From the NCBI RefSeq assembly GCF_028583425.1, contig NC_072799.1, positions 85,670,217-85,734,216 of the forward strand: a stretch of DNA of 64,000 nucleotides, given 5' to 3'. Source of the stretch: Eublepharis macularius. Its lineage: Eukaryota > Chordata > Lepidosauria > Squamata > Eublepharidae. Shown here piece by piece: positions 21,032-31,874 of the stretch (positions within the stretch are counted from its first letter, which is position 1; the number at the start of each line of letters is the position of its first letter). The position numbers were made by a program, and so were the translations under genes. The notes beneath the pieces are model-generated. The model saw nothing but the letters and a program-made list of their open reading frames with translations. It made no database searches and was not told where the DNA came from.

Positions 21032-22111
21032 ATGCCTAAGCCGGATCAAACGGACTCCAAAGCAGCCCCTATCAGGGACCCTTTGTTTGACCCGTATGCC
21101 TCTCCTGGCTCTCAAGGATTGGAACCTCAAGGACCCGTACCAAGAGGGAACGGCTCCTCTGTTACTACTATTTACACTATCGCTCCCAGCAGTGCGAATA
21201 ATCGGCCCAGAGCTACAGCCGAACCACTGTTTTCTATGCCCACTCCTTCGCAGTGGGGCGCAAGACCTCGGGAGACGAGAGAACGAAGGGCCAGCATAAT
21301 GTTCACGCAATCATCGCTGGATGGCCGACGGAGTTTAGAAGCGATTCCGGAACATACCAGTAGCCAGCCGTGGCTTTACTGGAATAGAACGGCCGAGCAA
21401 ACGGAGTGGGAGGCGTCCCACCATGGCGTTCTAAGTTGGGATTACACCAAAGTCACCCCGGGAGTGGGGCAAGCGGATGTAAGTGAGCACCATTGGGTGC
21501 AACTTCAAAGCAGAACGATTGCAATTGACTCTGGAATTTCGGCAGTCACTGGTTTGGCGAAAGGGATCTTAGCCGCAAGATCCCAAGAAGGACAAGGCAT
21601 GGAAGAACACCTGCCTTGGCAGCAGTCGAAAGACACGAGGCCACATGCAGAGTATGTGCCGACCTCGCAGGCTACAGAATATACGGAACAAGAGGTAGGG
21701 GACTCAGACAGAGTTCAAGTTTTAGAGTCCAGGCTAGCGAACATGGAAGAGAGTCTGGCTCACGCTGTCCACCTGCTGTCAGTGATCGTAGTGGGAGATG
21801 GACGAGAACCGCCGACGGGCCACCCGGATATCGCTCAAAGTCTGTCTACACTACAAAGTATCATCCCGCGGCCCGAGGGACCGATTCACCATGGCCACAG
21901 CAACCCGACGAAACCGGGGATACCGATTCGGAAACAGGAGCTAGGCCGGGACCAGAAGATCCCTGCCCAGAGGACCCCTGTCCCACAGATCCTCGCCCAG
22001 ACGAGCTGGGCGCTACAGGAGGGGCAGGAGCAGGGGAAGAACCGGAGCGTCCAACAGGAGCGGCTTCCCCCGTGGTACCACCGCCAACTTCTCAAGAGGA
22101 GGTACCAGTAA
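21032..22111 (+). CDS. gag 5' frame (N-terminal part)
   Basis: First ATG after the LTR (CCAATGCCTAAG). It encodes a polar, proline/serine-rich N-terminus and, around 21690-21790, a coiled-coil-like segment with LESRLANMEESLAHAV, as often found upstream of Ty3/gypsy capsid. The meaningful reading appears to pass into the other gag frame between about 21850 and 21890, where this frame loses composition-like character and that frame gains acidic PEDPCPEDPCPTDPRPDE repeats. Whether this is a single-base lesion or a frameshifting site cannot be decided from one copy. Confidence 0.6.
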   Translation: MPKPDQTDSKAAPIRDPLFDPYASPGSQGLEPQGPVPRGNGSSVTTIYTIAPSSANNRPRATAEPLFSMPTPSQWGARPRETRERRASIMFTQSSLDGRRSLEAIPEHTSSQPWLYWNRTAEQTEWEASHHGVLSWDYTKVTPGVGQADVSEHHWVQLQSRTIAIDSGISAVTGLAKGILAARSQEGQGMEEHLPWQQSKDTRPHAEYVPTSQATEYTEQEVGDSDRVQVLESRLANMEESLAHAVHLLSVIVVGDGREPPTGHPDIAQSLSTLQSIIPRPEGPIHHGHSNPTKPGIPIRKQELGRDQKIPAQRTPVPQILAQTSWALQEGQEQGKNRSVQQERLPPWYHRQLLKRRYQ

Positions 22112-23550
22112 TACCGAGTGGGGTTACTCCTCTTCTCATCCCGGTGACGAGTACCATTGGAGTGGGCACCACTCCTCAACCACTCCAGACACCGAGGCCG
22201 AGCGGGACACCAACTCCGAGTCAACCAATCCCTGGAGGCACCTCTATTCCTCTTCAACCGAGCGGGACACCAACTCCGAGTCAACCAATCCCTAGAGGCA
22301 CCCCTATTCCTCTCCAACCAGCATCTCCGCATCCACCTCCATTACGGCCGGCGCCCCAAGGACTGACTCCCCTCCCTCGGTTGCCAGCGCCTGGTGGGAT
22401 GGGGCCTCGCGGTACGCCGGTCTTACCCGTGCCATTCCGGCCGCCGCCAGGACAGCCCTCGCCTAGATTACCGGCTCCGAGAGGACACCCACCGCGGCCG
22501 ATTTCCGGGGCCCTTCCTCGTCAACCTCGTCCTCAACCACTGCCCCAACAACCTCCGTTACCACCACCGCCCGCACCGCAACAGCCCCCGCTCGAATACT
22601 ACCCGCTACCTGCACCAGCCCCCAGGCAAGAACTTCCCACGGGTTGGGTTAAGCTAGAAGCTACTTTTGATGGAGATCCTTCCAAACTGGGGTTCTTCCT
22701 TGTACAAGCAGTACAGTTTTTCAATCGATGGGGACATTTATTTGGAAGTGAGGCCAGTCAAATCGAACACCTGGGATCGAGACTTCAAGGCAAAGCGGCA
22801 GACTGGTATGTAGGACTTTATGATATTGGTGCCCCCGAGTTGAATACACTTCAAGGGCTAGTGGACGCGCTCCGAGCCCAGTATGAAGATCCCCTAGAAG
22901 AAACCAGGGCCCGGACTGAATTGCAGTCCATTAGGCAAGGCAGCATGTTGGCTAGAGACTATGTTACAAAATTCCGACAGCTCGCTGCCAAATGCCCAAG
23001 GTGTGAGGAATCCACCAAAATAATTTTATTCAAACAGGGATTAAATCCTAAATTGTTGGATAGAGCTCTCATGCAAGATAACCCTCCTACGCTGTTAGGA
23101 TGGATCCAGTTAACTTGCGAAGTAGAAAATCGCATGCTAGAAGTTCGTTTAGTGGAACAACATCAACAACCCGCGGGCCAAAGGTGCTCCTCAGTTCTCG
23201 TTCGAGGAGGACGCGGGGCTGGATACGCCACTCGTGGAGCGAGAGATGCTAGATGGCAACAAGGTTTGTGCTTGCAATGTGGCCAAAGTGGTCACTTTGC
23301 AGCGCAATGTCCGTACCGGCCTGTGCAAAGACCTCCGCTCCAACTAAGACGTCCAGCTCCTGCAACCTACTTAGCACCACTGCGCCCAACACCAGCTCCC
23401 AGGTCAGCGATGGGCAGAGGAGCTCCTCGGAAGAACCTCCCCGAGAGAGGGTTAGAGTTGGAGGAAGTTATGGAATATGATTCAACAGCTCTAACCGGGG
23501 AGGAGAATCCAGAGAGTCCCACTTCGGGAAATGAAATGGATCTGTCGTAA
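21880..23550 (+). CDS. gag main frame: proline-rich linker, capsid-like domain, CCHC knuckle
   Basis: The frame is open from 21616, but its convincing part starts near 21880. It begins with acidic repeats and a long proline-rich segment that includes a duplicated 60-bp unit (22201-22260 and 22261-22320). The retrotransposon gag/capsid domain follows (GWVKLEATFDGDPSKLGFFL through the 'DALRAQYEDP' and 'RDYVTKFRQLAAKCP' segments). A zinc knuckle CLQCGQSGHFAAQC lies at about 23266-23310, then a basic-proline tail. The product packages element RNA. The organisation resembles sushi-type Ty3/gypsy elements, the lineage from which mammalian RTL/PEG10 genes derive; that link is inference. Confidence 0.85.
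   Translation, partial: TDSPWPQQPDETGDTDSETGARPGPEDPCPEDPCPTDPRPDELGATGGAGAGEEPERPTGAASPVVPPPTSQEEVPVIPSGVTPLLIPVTSTIGVGTTPQPLQTPRPSGTPTPSQPIPGGTSIPLQPSGTPTPSQPIPRGTPIPLQPASPHPPPLRPAPQGLTPLPRLPAPGGMGPRGTPVLPVPFRPPPGQPSPRLPAPRGHPPRPISGALPRQPRPQPLPQQPPLPPPPAPQQPPLEYYPLPAPAPRQELPTGWVKLEATFDGDPSKLGFFLVQAVQFFNRWGHLFGSEASQIEHLGSRLQGKAADWYVGLYDIGAPELNTLQGLVDALRAQYEDPLEETRARTELQSIRQGSMLARDYVTKFRQLAAKCPRCEESTKIILFKQGLNPKLLDRALMQDNPPTLLGWIQLTCEVENRMLEVRLVEQHQQPAGQRCSSVLVRGGRGAGYATRGARDARWQQGLCLQCGQSGHFAAQCPYRPVQRPPLQLRRPAPATYLAPLRPTPAPRSAMGRGAPRKNLPERGLELEEVMEYDSTALTGEENPESPTSGNEMDLS
22201..22320 (+). repeat. Two tandem 60-bp units in gag
   Basis: 'AGCGGGACACCAACTCCGAG' starts both units, which encode nearly identical 20-residue Pro/Thr/Ser-rich segments. 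The duplication keeps the frame. Confidence 0.9.
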
Positions 23551-23591
23551 AAGGACCCAAACAGCAGATCAAACCTCAGTCCGTTCCTGCT

Positions 23592-24356
23592 TTGAACAGA
23601 CCTCTAGGGTCCATACTTTTCATACCTGTAATATTAGTAAATCCAGATAGAAAAATGCACATCCACGTGCAAGCCCTGATAGATTCGGGCTGCTCAAGAG
23701 ACATTATCGCACCAGCCTTGGTGAATGGATTAGTGCTTCCTATACAAGAATTGGAAACGCCCGTCATTTTTGAGCAAATGGACGGCACTAATATGAACCC
23801 AGTCACTACTGAAACCACTCCGGTCGTAACCGGCATGGGACATCATTGGGAAGTAAGGTCGTTCGTCATTAGTGCCACTGCCAAATACCCCTTGATCCTG
23901 GGAAGCCGGTGGTTGTGTGACCACAACCCCTATATAAACTGGGCAGAAGGAAGCATCACGTTCAGCCATGATGCCTGCAAAAGTCAGCGTTGGGATAAAA
24001 ATTGGGGTAACGACCCTACCCACAAAGAATCAGCTCTCCTCACCCAGGAAGAAATTAATCAAATACCCAAGCAATATAGAGCCTACATCCAAGCCTTCAC
24101 AGAGGAAGAGGCCAATACTTTACCTCCCCATAGGAGGATAGACTGTGCTGTAGAAATTTTACCGGGTGCCTCGCTGCCTAAGGGCCGCCTATATCCCATG
24201 AGCCCCAACGAAAGAGAAGAACTCCGCAAATTCATTGACACTAATCTTCAAAGAGGATTTATACGACCTGCTAATAGCCCGCACGCTGCCCCAGTGCTTT
24301 TCGTCAAAAAAAAAGGATGGGGGCTTAAGACTGTGCACGGATTTTCGAGGACTTAA
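23592..24356 (+). pseudogene. pol part 1: protease and start of reverse transcriptase (frame broken)
   Basis: An aspartic protease with ALIDSGCSRDII (DSG at residues 31-33) and the later 'YPLILGSRWL' segment is followed by the RT entry region (LPKGRLYPMSPNE, IRPANSPHAAPVLFV). The frame breaks at a run of nine A at 24306-24314, after which the RT continues in another frame that is open from 24235. gag ends 41 bases upstream in a different frame. A one-base change in the homopolymer explains the break. Confidence 0.87.
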
Positions 24357-25203
24357 CGCTGTGTCATCCAGCAACGCATACCCCATCCCACTCATCAGAG
24401 ACCTCCTCAACGTCGTGGCGCAAGGTAAGATCTTTACAAAATTAGATTTAAAAGATGCCTACTTCCACGTTCGTATCAGAGCAGGAGATGAATGGAAAAC
24501 CGCTTTTAACACGCCCCTCGGTCAGTATGAATATTTAGTTATGCCGTTTGGTCTAGCTGGGGCCCCGTCGGTTTTCATGTCCATGATCAATGAAGTATTA
24601 CATGAATTTTTGTACAAAGGAGTTGTGGTTTACCTAGATGATGTTTTAATCTATTCACAATCTGAGGAGGAACACGTGGATCTTGTAAAAAGAGTTCTGA
24701 CCACACTAATGTGTAACAAACTGCCCATCAAACTTTCTAAATGTGAATTTCACAAAACAGAACTCACTTATTTGGGCTACTGCATCTCCAAAGATGGCTT
24801 AAAAATGGATCCGAGCAAAGTGCAAGCAATCCGAAATTGGCAAACTCCCGCTACCCGCAAGGAACTACAATCCTTTTTAGGCTTCGCCAACTTTTATAGG
24901 GAGTTCATTACAAACTTTGCTCAACTTACACTCCCCCTAACCGAACTGGTAAAAACTAAAGACAAGGGGGACAATGCCAAAAAGCCGAGTGCCAAATTGC
25001 CTTGGACACGGGAATGCCAAGAGGCTTTCGACCTTCTCAAAATGCAGTTTTTTTCCGAACCCGCCCTCCAACACCCCGATGACAATCGCCCCTTTGTAGT
25101 ACAGGTCGACGCCAGCGACGCTGCAATTGGGGGCGTACTTTTGCAAAAGGGAGAGGACGGGAAACTCAGGCCCTGTGCATTCCTATCCCGAATAATTTTC
25201 TGA
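24235..25203 (+). pseudogene. pol part 2: reverse transcriptase core and RNase H start (frame broken)
   Basis: The frame is open from 24235, but the homologous part begins at about 24310. It contains FTKLDLKDAYFHVRI (motif A region), 'YLVMPFGLAGAPSVF' (motif B) and YLDDVLIYS (YLDD at residues 133-136), then the connection 'KCEFHKTELTYLGYCIS' and the RNase H start 'FVVQVDASDAAIGGVLLQ'. The frame ends at a stop at about 25201 near 'ATAATTTTCTGAAG'; homology resumes in the next frame. RNA-dependent DNA polymerase of a Ty3/gypsy element. Confidence 0.9.
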
Positions 25204-25222
25204 AGCAGAGAGAAATTGGAAC

Positions 25223-26992
25223 GTGTGGGAAAAGGAGGCATTTGCTGTAAAAGCAGCTCTCACTACCTGGAGGCATTGGTTAGAAGGAGCCCGTCATCCA
25301 TTCGAGGTCTGGACGGACCATAAGAATTTAGAAGCCCTATGCAGCCCTCGGAGACTAAATGCTAAACAGCTGCGCTGGGCAGAATACTTTTCCAAATTCA
25401 ATTTCACTTTAAACTTTTTACCGGGCAAAACTAACTTTCTTGCTGATGCCCTCTCGCGCATGCCCCAACACAAAAGCAAAAGGGAGGAGACTATAGATAC
25501 CGTCTTTTCACCTACACAATTAGGGGGTGTGGTAACAATGCGCAGTCGCACTGCCCAGCCCCCTCAGCCCGATCAGGGGTGGAGGTTGAAAGCTGAAGTG
25601 GAAAAGGAGGGGGGGAAAGTGCCCAAAGACAAACTGCAACAATCGAAACAAGGGGAATGGCTGTGGGGGGACCGCTTTTATGTACCCGACAGTTTAAGAA
25701 AAGAAGTCTTGCAGCGCTGTCACGATGCCCCTACAGCAGGACACTATGGGTACCTAAAGACGCTTCATTTAGTACAGCGTCAATTTTGGTGGCCAGGCAT
25801 GCGCAAGGACATTTCTCAATATGTAGCATCCTGCCCCATTTGCCTCAGTGCCAAATCCCGCAAAGGCAAGCCTCCCGGATTATTACAACCTTTAGAAACA
25901 CCAAGCAGACCGTGGGAAGTAATATCCATGGACTTTATCACTGATTTACCCCCCTCCAAAGGTCACAACTGTATTCTGGTCGTAGTGGATTTGTTCTCCA
26001 AGCAAGCACACTTTATACCTTGCACCACTATACCTTCAGCTAGAAAACTGGCGGATATTTTTCTGAAACACATTGTAAAATTACATTCTTTTCCATCTAA
26101 GGTGATTTCGGATCGCGGCGGACAGTTCGTTGCCAACTTCTGGCGGGAGCTTTTACAAATGCTAGATATTGAACAAGGTTTAAGTTCAAGCCATCATCCT
26201 CAAACCGACGGACAGTCCGAAAAAACTAATCAAATCCTAGAACAATTTCTCCGCTGTTATATTAACTTCCAACAAGATAATTGGGTCAATTTGCTCCCCC
26301 TGGCAGAATTCTCCTACAATAACAGTGTGCACGCCTCCACAGGAGAAACTCCCTTCAAAGTCATTTATGGCTTCCATTTTAAACCCTTCCCGTTTGAAGC
26401 GCTTCCCCCTCCTACTACGGCTTCCAGGGATGTGACGGAATGGTGGGGGGAAGCTGCTCGACAATGGATTCAAATTAGGAAACATCTCGACAAAGCCAAA
26501 GAGGATTACAAACGATACGCCGACCGCCACCGTGCGGCTGATTGGGATTTACAACCCGGCGATCTTGTCTATCTTTCCACGAAGAATCTGAAAGTGACTC
26601 AAACCAGCTGTAAGCTCGCGTTAAAATTTCTTGGACCCTTTCCTGTTCGTAAAGTGATCAACAAAGTAACTGTTGCCTTAGATTTACCAAAAAACCTGCG
26701 CCACATACACGACACTTTTCATATCAGTCTGTTAAAAAAGGCTCCTCCTGCAGACCAGTGGCACATCCGTGCCCCTCCTATACCAACTTTGATAGATGAT
26801 CAAACTCACTACGAAGTTCAGCAAATTTTGGACTCTAAATTGAAAAGAAATCAGCTATTTTACCTTATCAGGTGGAAAGACTTTGACTCTAGGTTTGATG
26901 AGTGGGTGAATTCTGTACATGTTCATGCTCCTAGATTAGTCAAAGCGTTCCATTCTCGCTACCCACATAAACCTGGGGGGGGAGCATCTTAG
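25223..26992 (+). CDS. pol part 3: RNase H end, integrase and chromodomain
   Basis: 589 residues open. RNase H remainder at 1-80 (FEVWTDHKNLEAL, LADALSRMP). Integrase zinc domain H167/H174/C204/C207. Integrase catalytic triad D237 (ISMDFITDL), D297 (VISDRGGQF), E333 (DGQSEKTN), with the D,D-35-E spacing of retroviral-type integrases. A C-terminal chromodomain at about 529-580 (YEVQQILDSKL, 'YLIRWKDFDSRFDEWV') places the element among chromoviruses, whose chromodomain may guide integration. The stop is followed within 10 bases by the polypurine tract region. Confidence 0.92.
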   Translation: MWEKEAFAVKAALTTWRHWLEGARHPFEVWTDHKNLEALCSPRRLNAKQLRWAEYFSKFNFTLNFLPGKTNFLADALSRMPQHKSKREETIDTVFSPTQLGGVVTMRSRTAQPPQPDQGWRLKAEVEKEGGKVPKDKLQQSKQGEWLWGDRFYVPDSLRKEVLQRCHDAPTAGHYGYLKTLHLVQRQFWWPGMRKDISQYVASCPICLSAKSRKGKPPGLLQPLETPSRPWEVISMDFITDLPPSKGHNCILVVVDLFSKQAHFIPCTTIPSARKLADIFLKHIVKLHSFPSKVISDRGGQFVANFWRELLQMLDIEQGLSSSHHPQTDGQSEKTNQILEQFLRCYINFQQDNWVNLLPLAEFSYNNSVHASTGETPFKVIYGFHFKPFPFEALPPPTTASRDVTEWWGEAARQWIQIRKHLDKAKEDYKRYADRHRAADWDLQPGDLVYLSTKNLKVTQTSCKLALKFLGPFPVRKVINKVTVALDLPKNLRHIHDTFHISLLKKAPPADQWHIRAPPIPTLIDDQTHYEVQQILDSKLKRNQLFYLIRWKDFDSRFDEWVNSVHVHAPRLVKAFHSRYPHKPGGGAS

Positions 26993-27003
26993 AGGGGGCA
27001 GAA

Positions 27004-27427
27004 TGTCAGGTTCAGAATGCTCGCATGTATGTTCTTGCCTAACCGACTCCATTTTTAATCTTTTCAGTGTTTAAGTGCTTTCTTCACAGGTGCCAAGGTT
27101 CCCAAGCAGCTATCTCACAGAGAAGGATTGTTTTGGCTACCGACGTTCCACCAAGAACCGGCCTTGGGAGACTTTCGCTTTCCTGGCTTCAAAGGGATTG
27201 TTTTGAGAACTATGGGGGGAGGTTGGGCCTGCTAGGATCTGTTACTTTGTGCCTCATGCTTTGCCTGTCATTGGTAACAATTCACATGTACCATCCTGAA
27301 TATTGTATTCAGGCTCGTGGACTATAATGCTTTCTTTCTTCAGTAAAAACTTTTGGAAACAACGGGCTTTTGTCTGATTGCAGAAGGTAGTCTGGAGTAA
27401 GGACATTATCTAGCCACAGTTCTGACA
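27004..27427 (+). repeat. 3' LTR of the gypsy element
   Basis: TGTCAGGTTCAGAATGCTCG to CCACAGTTCTGACA (TG...CA). Same length as the left LTR, with about 16 substitutions and no gaps seen. Confidence 0.93.
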
Positions 27428-27806
27428 GTTGTGCTCCACCGGAAGTGTGCCTGGTGCGCACTTTCCCAGATTGCCTGATGGTGGTGGGCGATTGCTGGGA
27501 GGGTTGCTGCCTCCCACTGGTCGCCAGCAATTGGTAGGCAACAGGGCAAAACCCCGAGAGATTGCCTGCCTTTGGCAGGCTACTAAAAAACCCTAACTAT
27601 TGGCCCCACTGGCATCTACACTTATTGGCCATCAGTACACATGGAGAACCCAACATGACAAAAAACATCTTCTGTGTAGGCTTTCCAATTACCTGGGCCT
27701 GGCAGGAAATTTCCCAGTTGCCTGTGAGAAATTGAGGAATAGGAGAAAACATTGTCTCCATACTGAAGCTCTAGGAATTTCTCCTAGTCTCTAGGGTTAT
27801 TACCAT
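27428..27806. repeat. Unclassified repeat flanking the gypsy element
   Basis: Contains 'CCGGAAGTGTGCCTGGTGCG' and 'GCCTGCCTTTGGCAGGCTAC'. With 20460-20584 on the other side it probably belongs to one interspersed repeat that served as target; the rest is not recognised. Confidence 0.4.
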
Positions 27807-28038
27807 CAGGGCTTTTTTTCCTGGGAAAAGAGGTGGTGGAACTCAGTGGGTTGCCCTCAGAGAAAATGGTCACATGGTTGGTGGCCCCGCCCCCTGATCT
27901 CCAGACAGAGGGGAGTTGAGATTGTGCGGCGGACTCCCCTCTGTCTGGAGATCAGGGGGCGGGGCCACTGGCCATGTGACCATTTTCAAGAGGTTCCGGA
28001 ACTCTGTTCCACCGCATTCCAGCTGAAAAAAAGCCCTG
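27807..28038. mobile_element. hAT-type MITE, copy B
   Basis: Termini CAGGGCTTTTTTTCCTGGG and AAAAAAAGCCCTG. The central hairpin CCCCTGATCTCCAGACAGAG and its inverse is nearly perfect. Flanks ATTACCAT and ATTAGGGG match only at four bases, so the target duplication has decayed or is uncertain. Confidence 0.82.
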
Positions 28039-28039
28039 A

Positions 28040-28976
28040 TTAGGGGGAACTCCTAGAACTTCAACTAGAATTGACCTCCCCAAACTCCACCTACCCTAGT
28101 CTCACACACACCCCAAATATCCCAGCATTTGCCTAGGCAGCATTGGGAATCCTACCTCAAGGGCTGTTTTGGGTCAGGAAATGGCAGGGGGAAAGGCCTG
28201 TACTCTCTACATCTTAAGGTTCCAATCCAAATCAAGGCCCAACATACTTTTGAACTGAGCTTACCTCAGGGAACTCGCAACTGACATCCAACAAAAAGTC
28301 CCCATGTTGGGTACGTTCGTAGGTGCTTGGTCCTCATGTAGCAGCTCATAGAATCAGCTTATAAGAACTGCTTTAACCATGTCTGCTCCTGTAGTTCTCT
28401 GGATGCGCAAATACCTTGCATTTGGTGCCCAATCAGAAAGGGAACTTGTATAGAAAAGAAACACAAGCTGGATGTGTATCTGCAGTATATTCCAACATTA
28501 AGAAAGTGCCGCAAACACCAGAACCACAAAGCATTTGTGCATGGGGTGGGGGATGGCTGTGTATGCTCTAATGCCTTATGACACTCAGCGTGCCATCTAC
28601 TTGCACGCACCCCACAGTGCCCAGAAGCTAAATAGTTTCTGACGGAATCTCTTTCTCATTGGTACAATGCAACTGTTGTTTTTAATCTTCTTATGTGGAA
28701 ACTAGTAATACTGTTACTGTTTGTAAGGGATAAAATTAATGTAGATAAGGTATGCTTTTATATAAAAGGAAAACAGAATTTAGAAAAAAAAATAATGCCA
28801 TGCCTGTTCTAGCTGATAAGAAATACCCTTGGCTGCATTTCCCCCTGTGATGGAGAGCTCTGTAAATTATGCAACGCCGCTTCACAGGAAATAAACAATT
28901 TGCATGCCTTACATAACTCAGAGAAGAGCCGCAGCCTCAGTTGACAAGACCACTGTGTTGGTTCTATAGCAGTAAA
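28040..28976. other. No gene; repeat fragment at the start
   Basis: An interspersed fragment (CTAGAATTGACCTCCCCAAA type) at 28040-28160; the rest shows no supported feature. Confidence 0.4.
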
Positions 28977-29056
28977 ATCCTAAGCAAGTTACTCCAGTCT
29001 GAGCTCATTGATTTCAATGGGCTTAGACTGGAGTAACTCTGCTTAGGATTTCACTG
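28977..29056. repeat. 80-bp palindromic repeat, best copy
   Basis: Arms ATCCTAAGCAAGTTACTCCA and 'TGGAGTAACTCTGCTTAGGAT' pair almost completely around a short centre (TTGATTTCAATGG). The same family is listed at 6186-6270. Confidence 0.78.
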
Positions 29057-31757
29057 TAAATGAATGATGATCTGATTGTAAAGCCAAACTACACTATCAA
29101 TATCTGTCTTGAGGGCTCCACATACTTTGTAAAAAATGTGAATCCCGAGAGGTGCTACAGTGGGAAAATCCAGAAAACTAATTTAAAGTACATACCACTT
29201 CCTCAAATTTTGAAGCACTTTGGAGAACAGAAACAAATCTCAGAAACTTATACATTGTTTGCTTTGAATAAAGATTGACTCAAACCAGGAACTAAAGCAA
29301 TATCAGACAATAAACAGTCTTGCTCGGATTCAGCAGTTTTGTGACTGAGAAAGCTGTTTTCAGATTCTGGCTAATGACAGATGATTTGCCACAGATATTG
29401 TTACCAGAGTCTTCTAGCAGTCTGGTGTTATATATCAAGCACTGACACATTTTATAACAATGCCCTTGTGGTGACAACTCACTACCACCACCGCCCCTTG
29501 CAAAAGAAAAGTTCAAAATTCCAAGGCAAACTGAAGGAAATTCTTCAACTTCTTCCTGCCCCTTTCTTGAGTTACAGATTGAAATACTACACCCGTAAAT
29601 TGGTTTGATCATTGAACATGGCAAGGGAGAGAAAAAGATTGCATCTACCACAAGCAATAACAGCTCAGTGGAACTTTGAAAAATGCCTACAGCTGTGAGA
29701 ATTGTCAACTTCCTCACAAATTTCCTCTTCAAATTTCCTTTGTGTAAACCATGAGAATTACTTTGCATGTTTTAGGAGTATGTTTTGGATTGGGTTGTGA
29801 TTCCCCTCTCCCCTACTTATATTTTGTGAACTACCAAGAATCTTACTCCATAAAATGATACGAATATTTAACTGATTGTGTCTGTATTGGATATATACAA
29901 TGACATACTGCACGTTTGAAGGTGGCTGGACATGAGAATCAATATACACTCGCCCCCAACACAGCGTGACTTCAGGCTACATCCTTTTTACCTGTTTCAC
30001 AGAGGCTATATAGTTGTCACCGCAGGGTTCTCTGGGCTGCATCTGCGTTGGAAACGTGGAAACGTTTTGGGAGTACCAATGAAAGAACCACAGATGTACA
30101 CCCATTTCTTTGCAAGAGATACTGAGTTATGTTATATTATCCAGGAGGAAGAGGTGCAGAAGGTTCTTCCCTTTCATCTTGTTGAAAGGGATGTAAGATA
30201 TTTCCATTCCATCTGGCTTTTTACCAACTCTGCAGCATAATCACGCAGCCACTGAATTCTATGATGAATTCTAAAAGATATTTGTGTGGTGTTTCTTTTG
30301 GCCATGGCCTTTATTTATTGTATTCATGTCATTCATTTCTTTATTTAAGGTCATTTGACCAGTCATGTAACACGGTTACACGAGGCATTCAATGAAGCAA
30401 ATAAAACAGTTTAGTATGAAAATCTAGTTACAGTGCTGTATATTTTCCGAGACCGTATATCACCAAGCAATATTTGTCAGTCATGTACAGTTTTAAAGCA
30501 TCTGTAAACTGCTTTGAGGCTGGGGAAAATGTATACAAAGAAATATCAAAAAGTAAGTAAATGCCATGGGGTATGTTGTTTGCCAAAATACTTCCCCCCG
30601 CCCCCGCTGCCTGTACAGCTCATATGAATGGCTACCATTTTAAAAGTTGTTCATTAACCACCCAAGGAAAGTGATTCCTTCAGTTTAATTAATGGCTCAT
30701 ATGGCAGGGGTTTTCCAGTTACAAACCTGGTTAAATGAAAACAGAGACAGTTCTAATGTTCTGAGGGGAAACTTAAAGGCAGCCTTGATAATCTGTTAGA
30801 CAACATCCAAAAGCAGGGGCGAAGCAATTCCTTTTGTTAGGAGTCGGACCAACCAAAGAAATGAAAAGCAGCAAGCAAGCTTCCAAGTTCCCCAGAACGC
30901 TTTTTCTGGTTAGATGTTCAGTACTAAAACTGTTATTAGTCCACTTCACGTACTTCATTTTAGGACTGCTACTATACAAACTATACACTGGATTATTTCA
31001 TATCATATCCCTAAATGTCTTTTTCAGAATACCATAAAAAAGAATGGAATGGCTATTTAATTAATAACATTACCAAAAAAGCTGGGGTATATTAAAGATA
31101 CAGTGTTTTAGATATTAAAACACTGCAATAATTTACTTTCATTAACCTCTTCCTAGCCAGAAAACATGCTGTGTGGGGGGTGGGAAACATGGAGTTTATT
31201 GATTCTGTTTGTCCCACCTATCAATCAGTCACATACCCCATTAAGAAAAGGCTGAGATCTGATGCATGCTTATTTATCACCTTGTTTTTTGCTGCCACCA
31301 TTTACCCTTAACTGTACAATACTATATTTTACTTAATCTTGGTAGCTTGATAAGTGATACTAGCAGGTATAGGGTAGTCAGACACAAAGACAAATGTAGA
31401 ACAAGAACCAAACATGAAAATGTTTATTCCTGAACAATTTAAAAGGATTATTATGAATATTTAACTGGACTTTTGTTATGAAGGAACAACTTCTAATTGT
31501 TCCCTTTAGAATTATAACAGAAGCAAGAGAGTCCTGACAAAGCAAACAAAGGAATTCAAGACCACCTAACCTTAGACCTTAGATGGTCTTGAATCCCTTT
31601 AGAATTATGGCAACGAAGGGAGGTATTAATTCTTAACTTAGATCTTCCTTCAATATTTTTTCTTTCTCAGGTCTCTCCACCCAAACTAGTACTTAAAAGC
31701 TTTTTGTCTTCATTCTGATTAGGCTATTCTTCAACTTAATCTGTATCTTGAAAACTA
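29057..31757. other. No recognisable feature
   Basis: AT-rich sequence. The 158-codon minus-strand frame (29292-29768) and other small frames show no family motif, signal peptide or conserved domain and are not called. Confidence 0.4.
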
Positions 31758-31874
31758 GGGTTGCCAACTCTAGCTTGCAAAATTCCTGGAGATTTGGGGT
31801 TGATGCCTGAAAAGGATGGAGTCTGGGGAAAGAAGGGAACTCAACAGGGATATGATGCCATATACAGTCTGCTG

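Larger units (their letters stand above)
20585..27427 (+). mobile_element. Full-length Ty3/gypsy chromovirus-type LTR retrotransposon
   Basis: Two 424-bp LTRs in direct orientation enclose gag, protease, RT, RNase H, integrase and a chromodomain in Ty3/gypsy order. A purine-rich tract (CCTGGGGGGGGAGCATC ... AGAGGGGGCAGAA) precedes the right LTR. By eye the LTRs differ at about 16-17 positions, so the insertion is not brand new. The pol frame is broken at least twice. The five bases on each side (AGTGA or GTGAC on the left, GTTGT on the right) do not match, so no target duplication is visible. Confidence 0.93.

Noticed and set aside
21014..21310. Minus-strand frames across gypsy gag and pol
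   Set aside because: Shadows of the + strand retrotransposon coding sequence.
20585..27427. Endogenous retrovirus with envelope
   Set aside because: No env frame between integrase/chromodomain and the 3' LTR; the chromodomain and YLDD-type RT fit Ty3/gypsy.
29292..29768. 158-codon minus-strand frame
   Set aside because: No recognisable family, low-complexity and cysteine-scattered composition; treated as chance.
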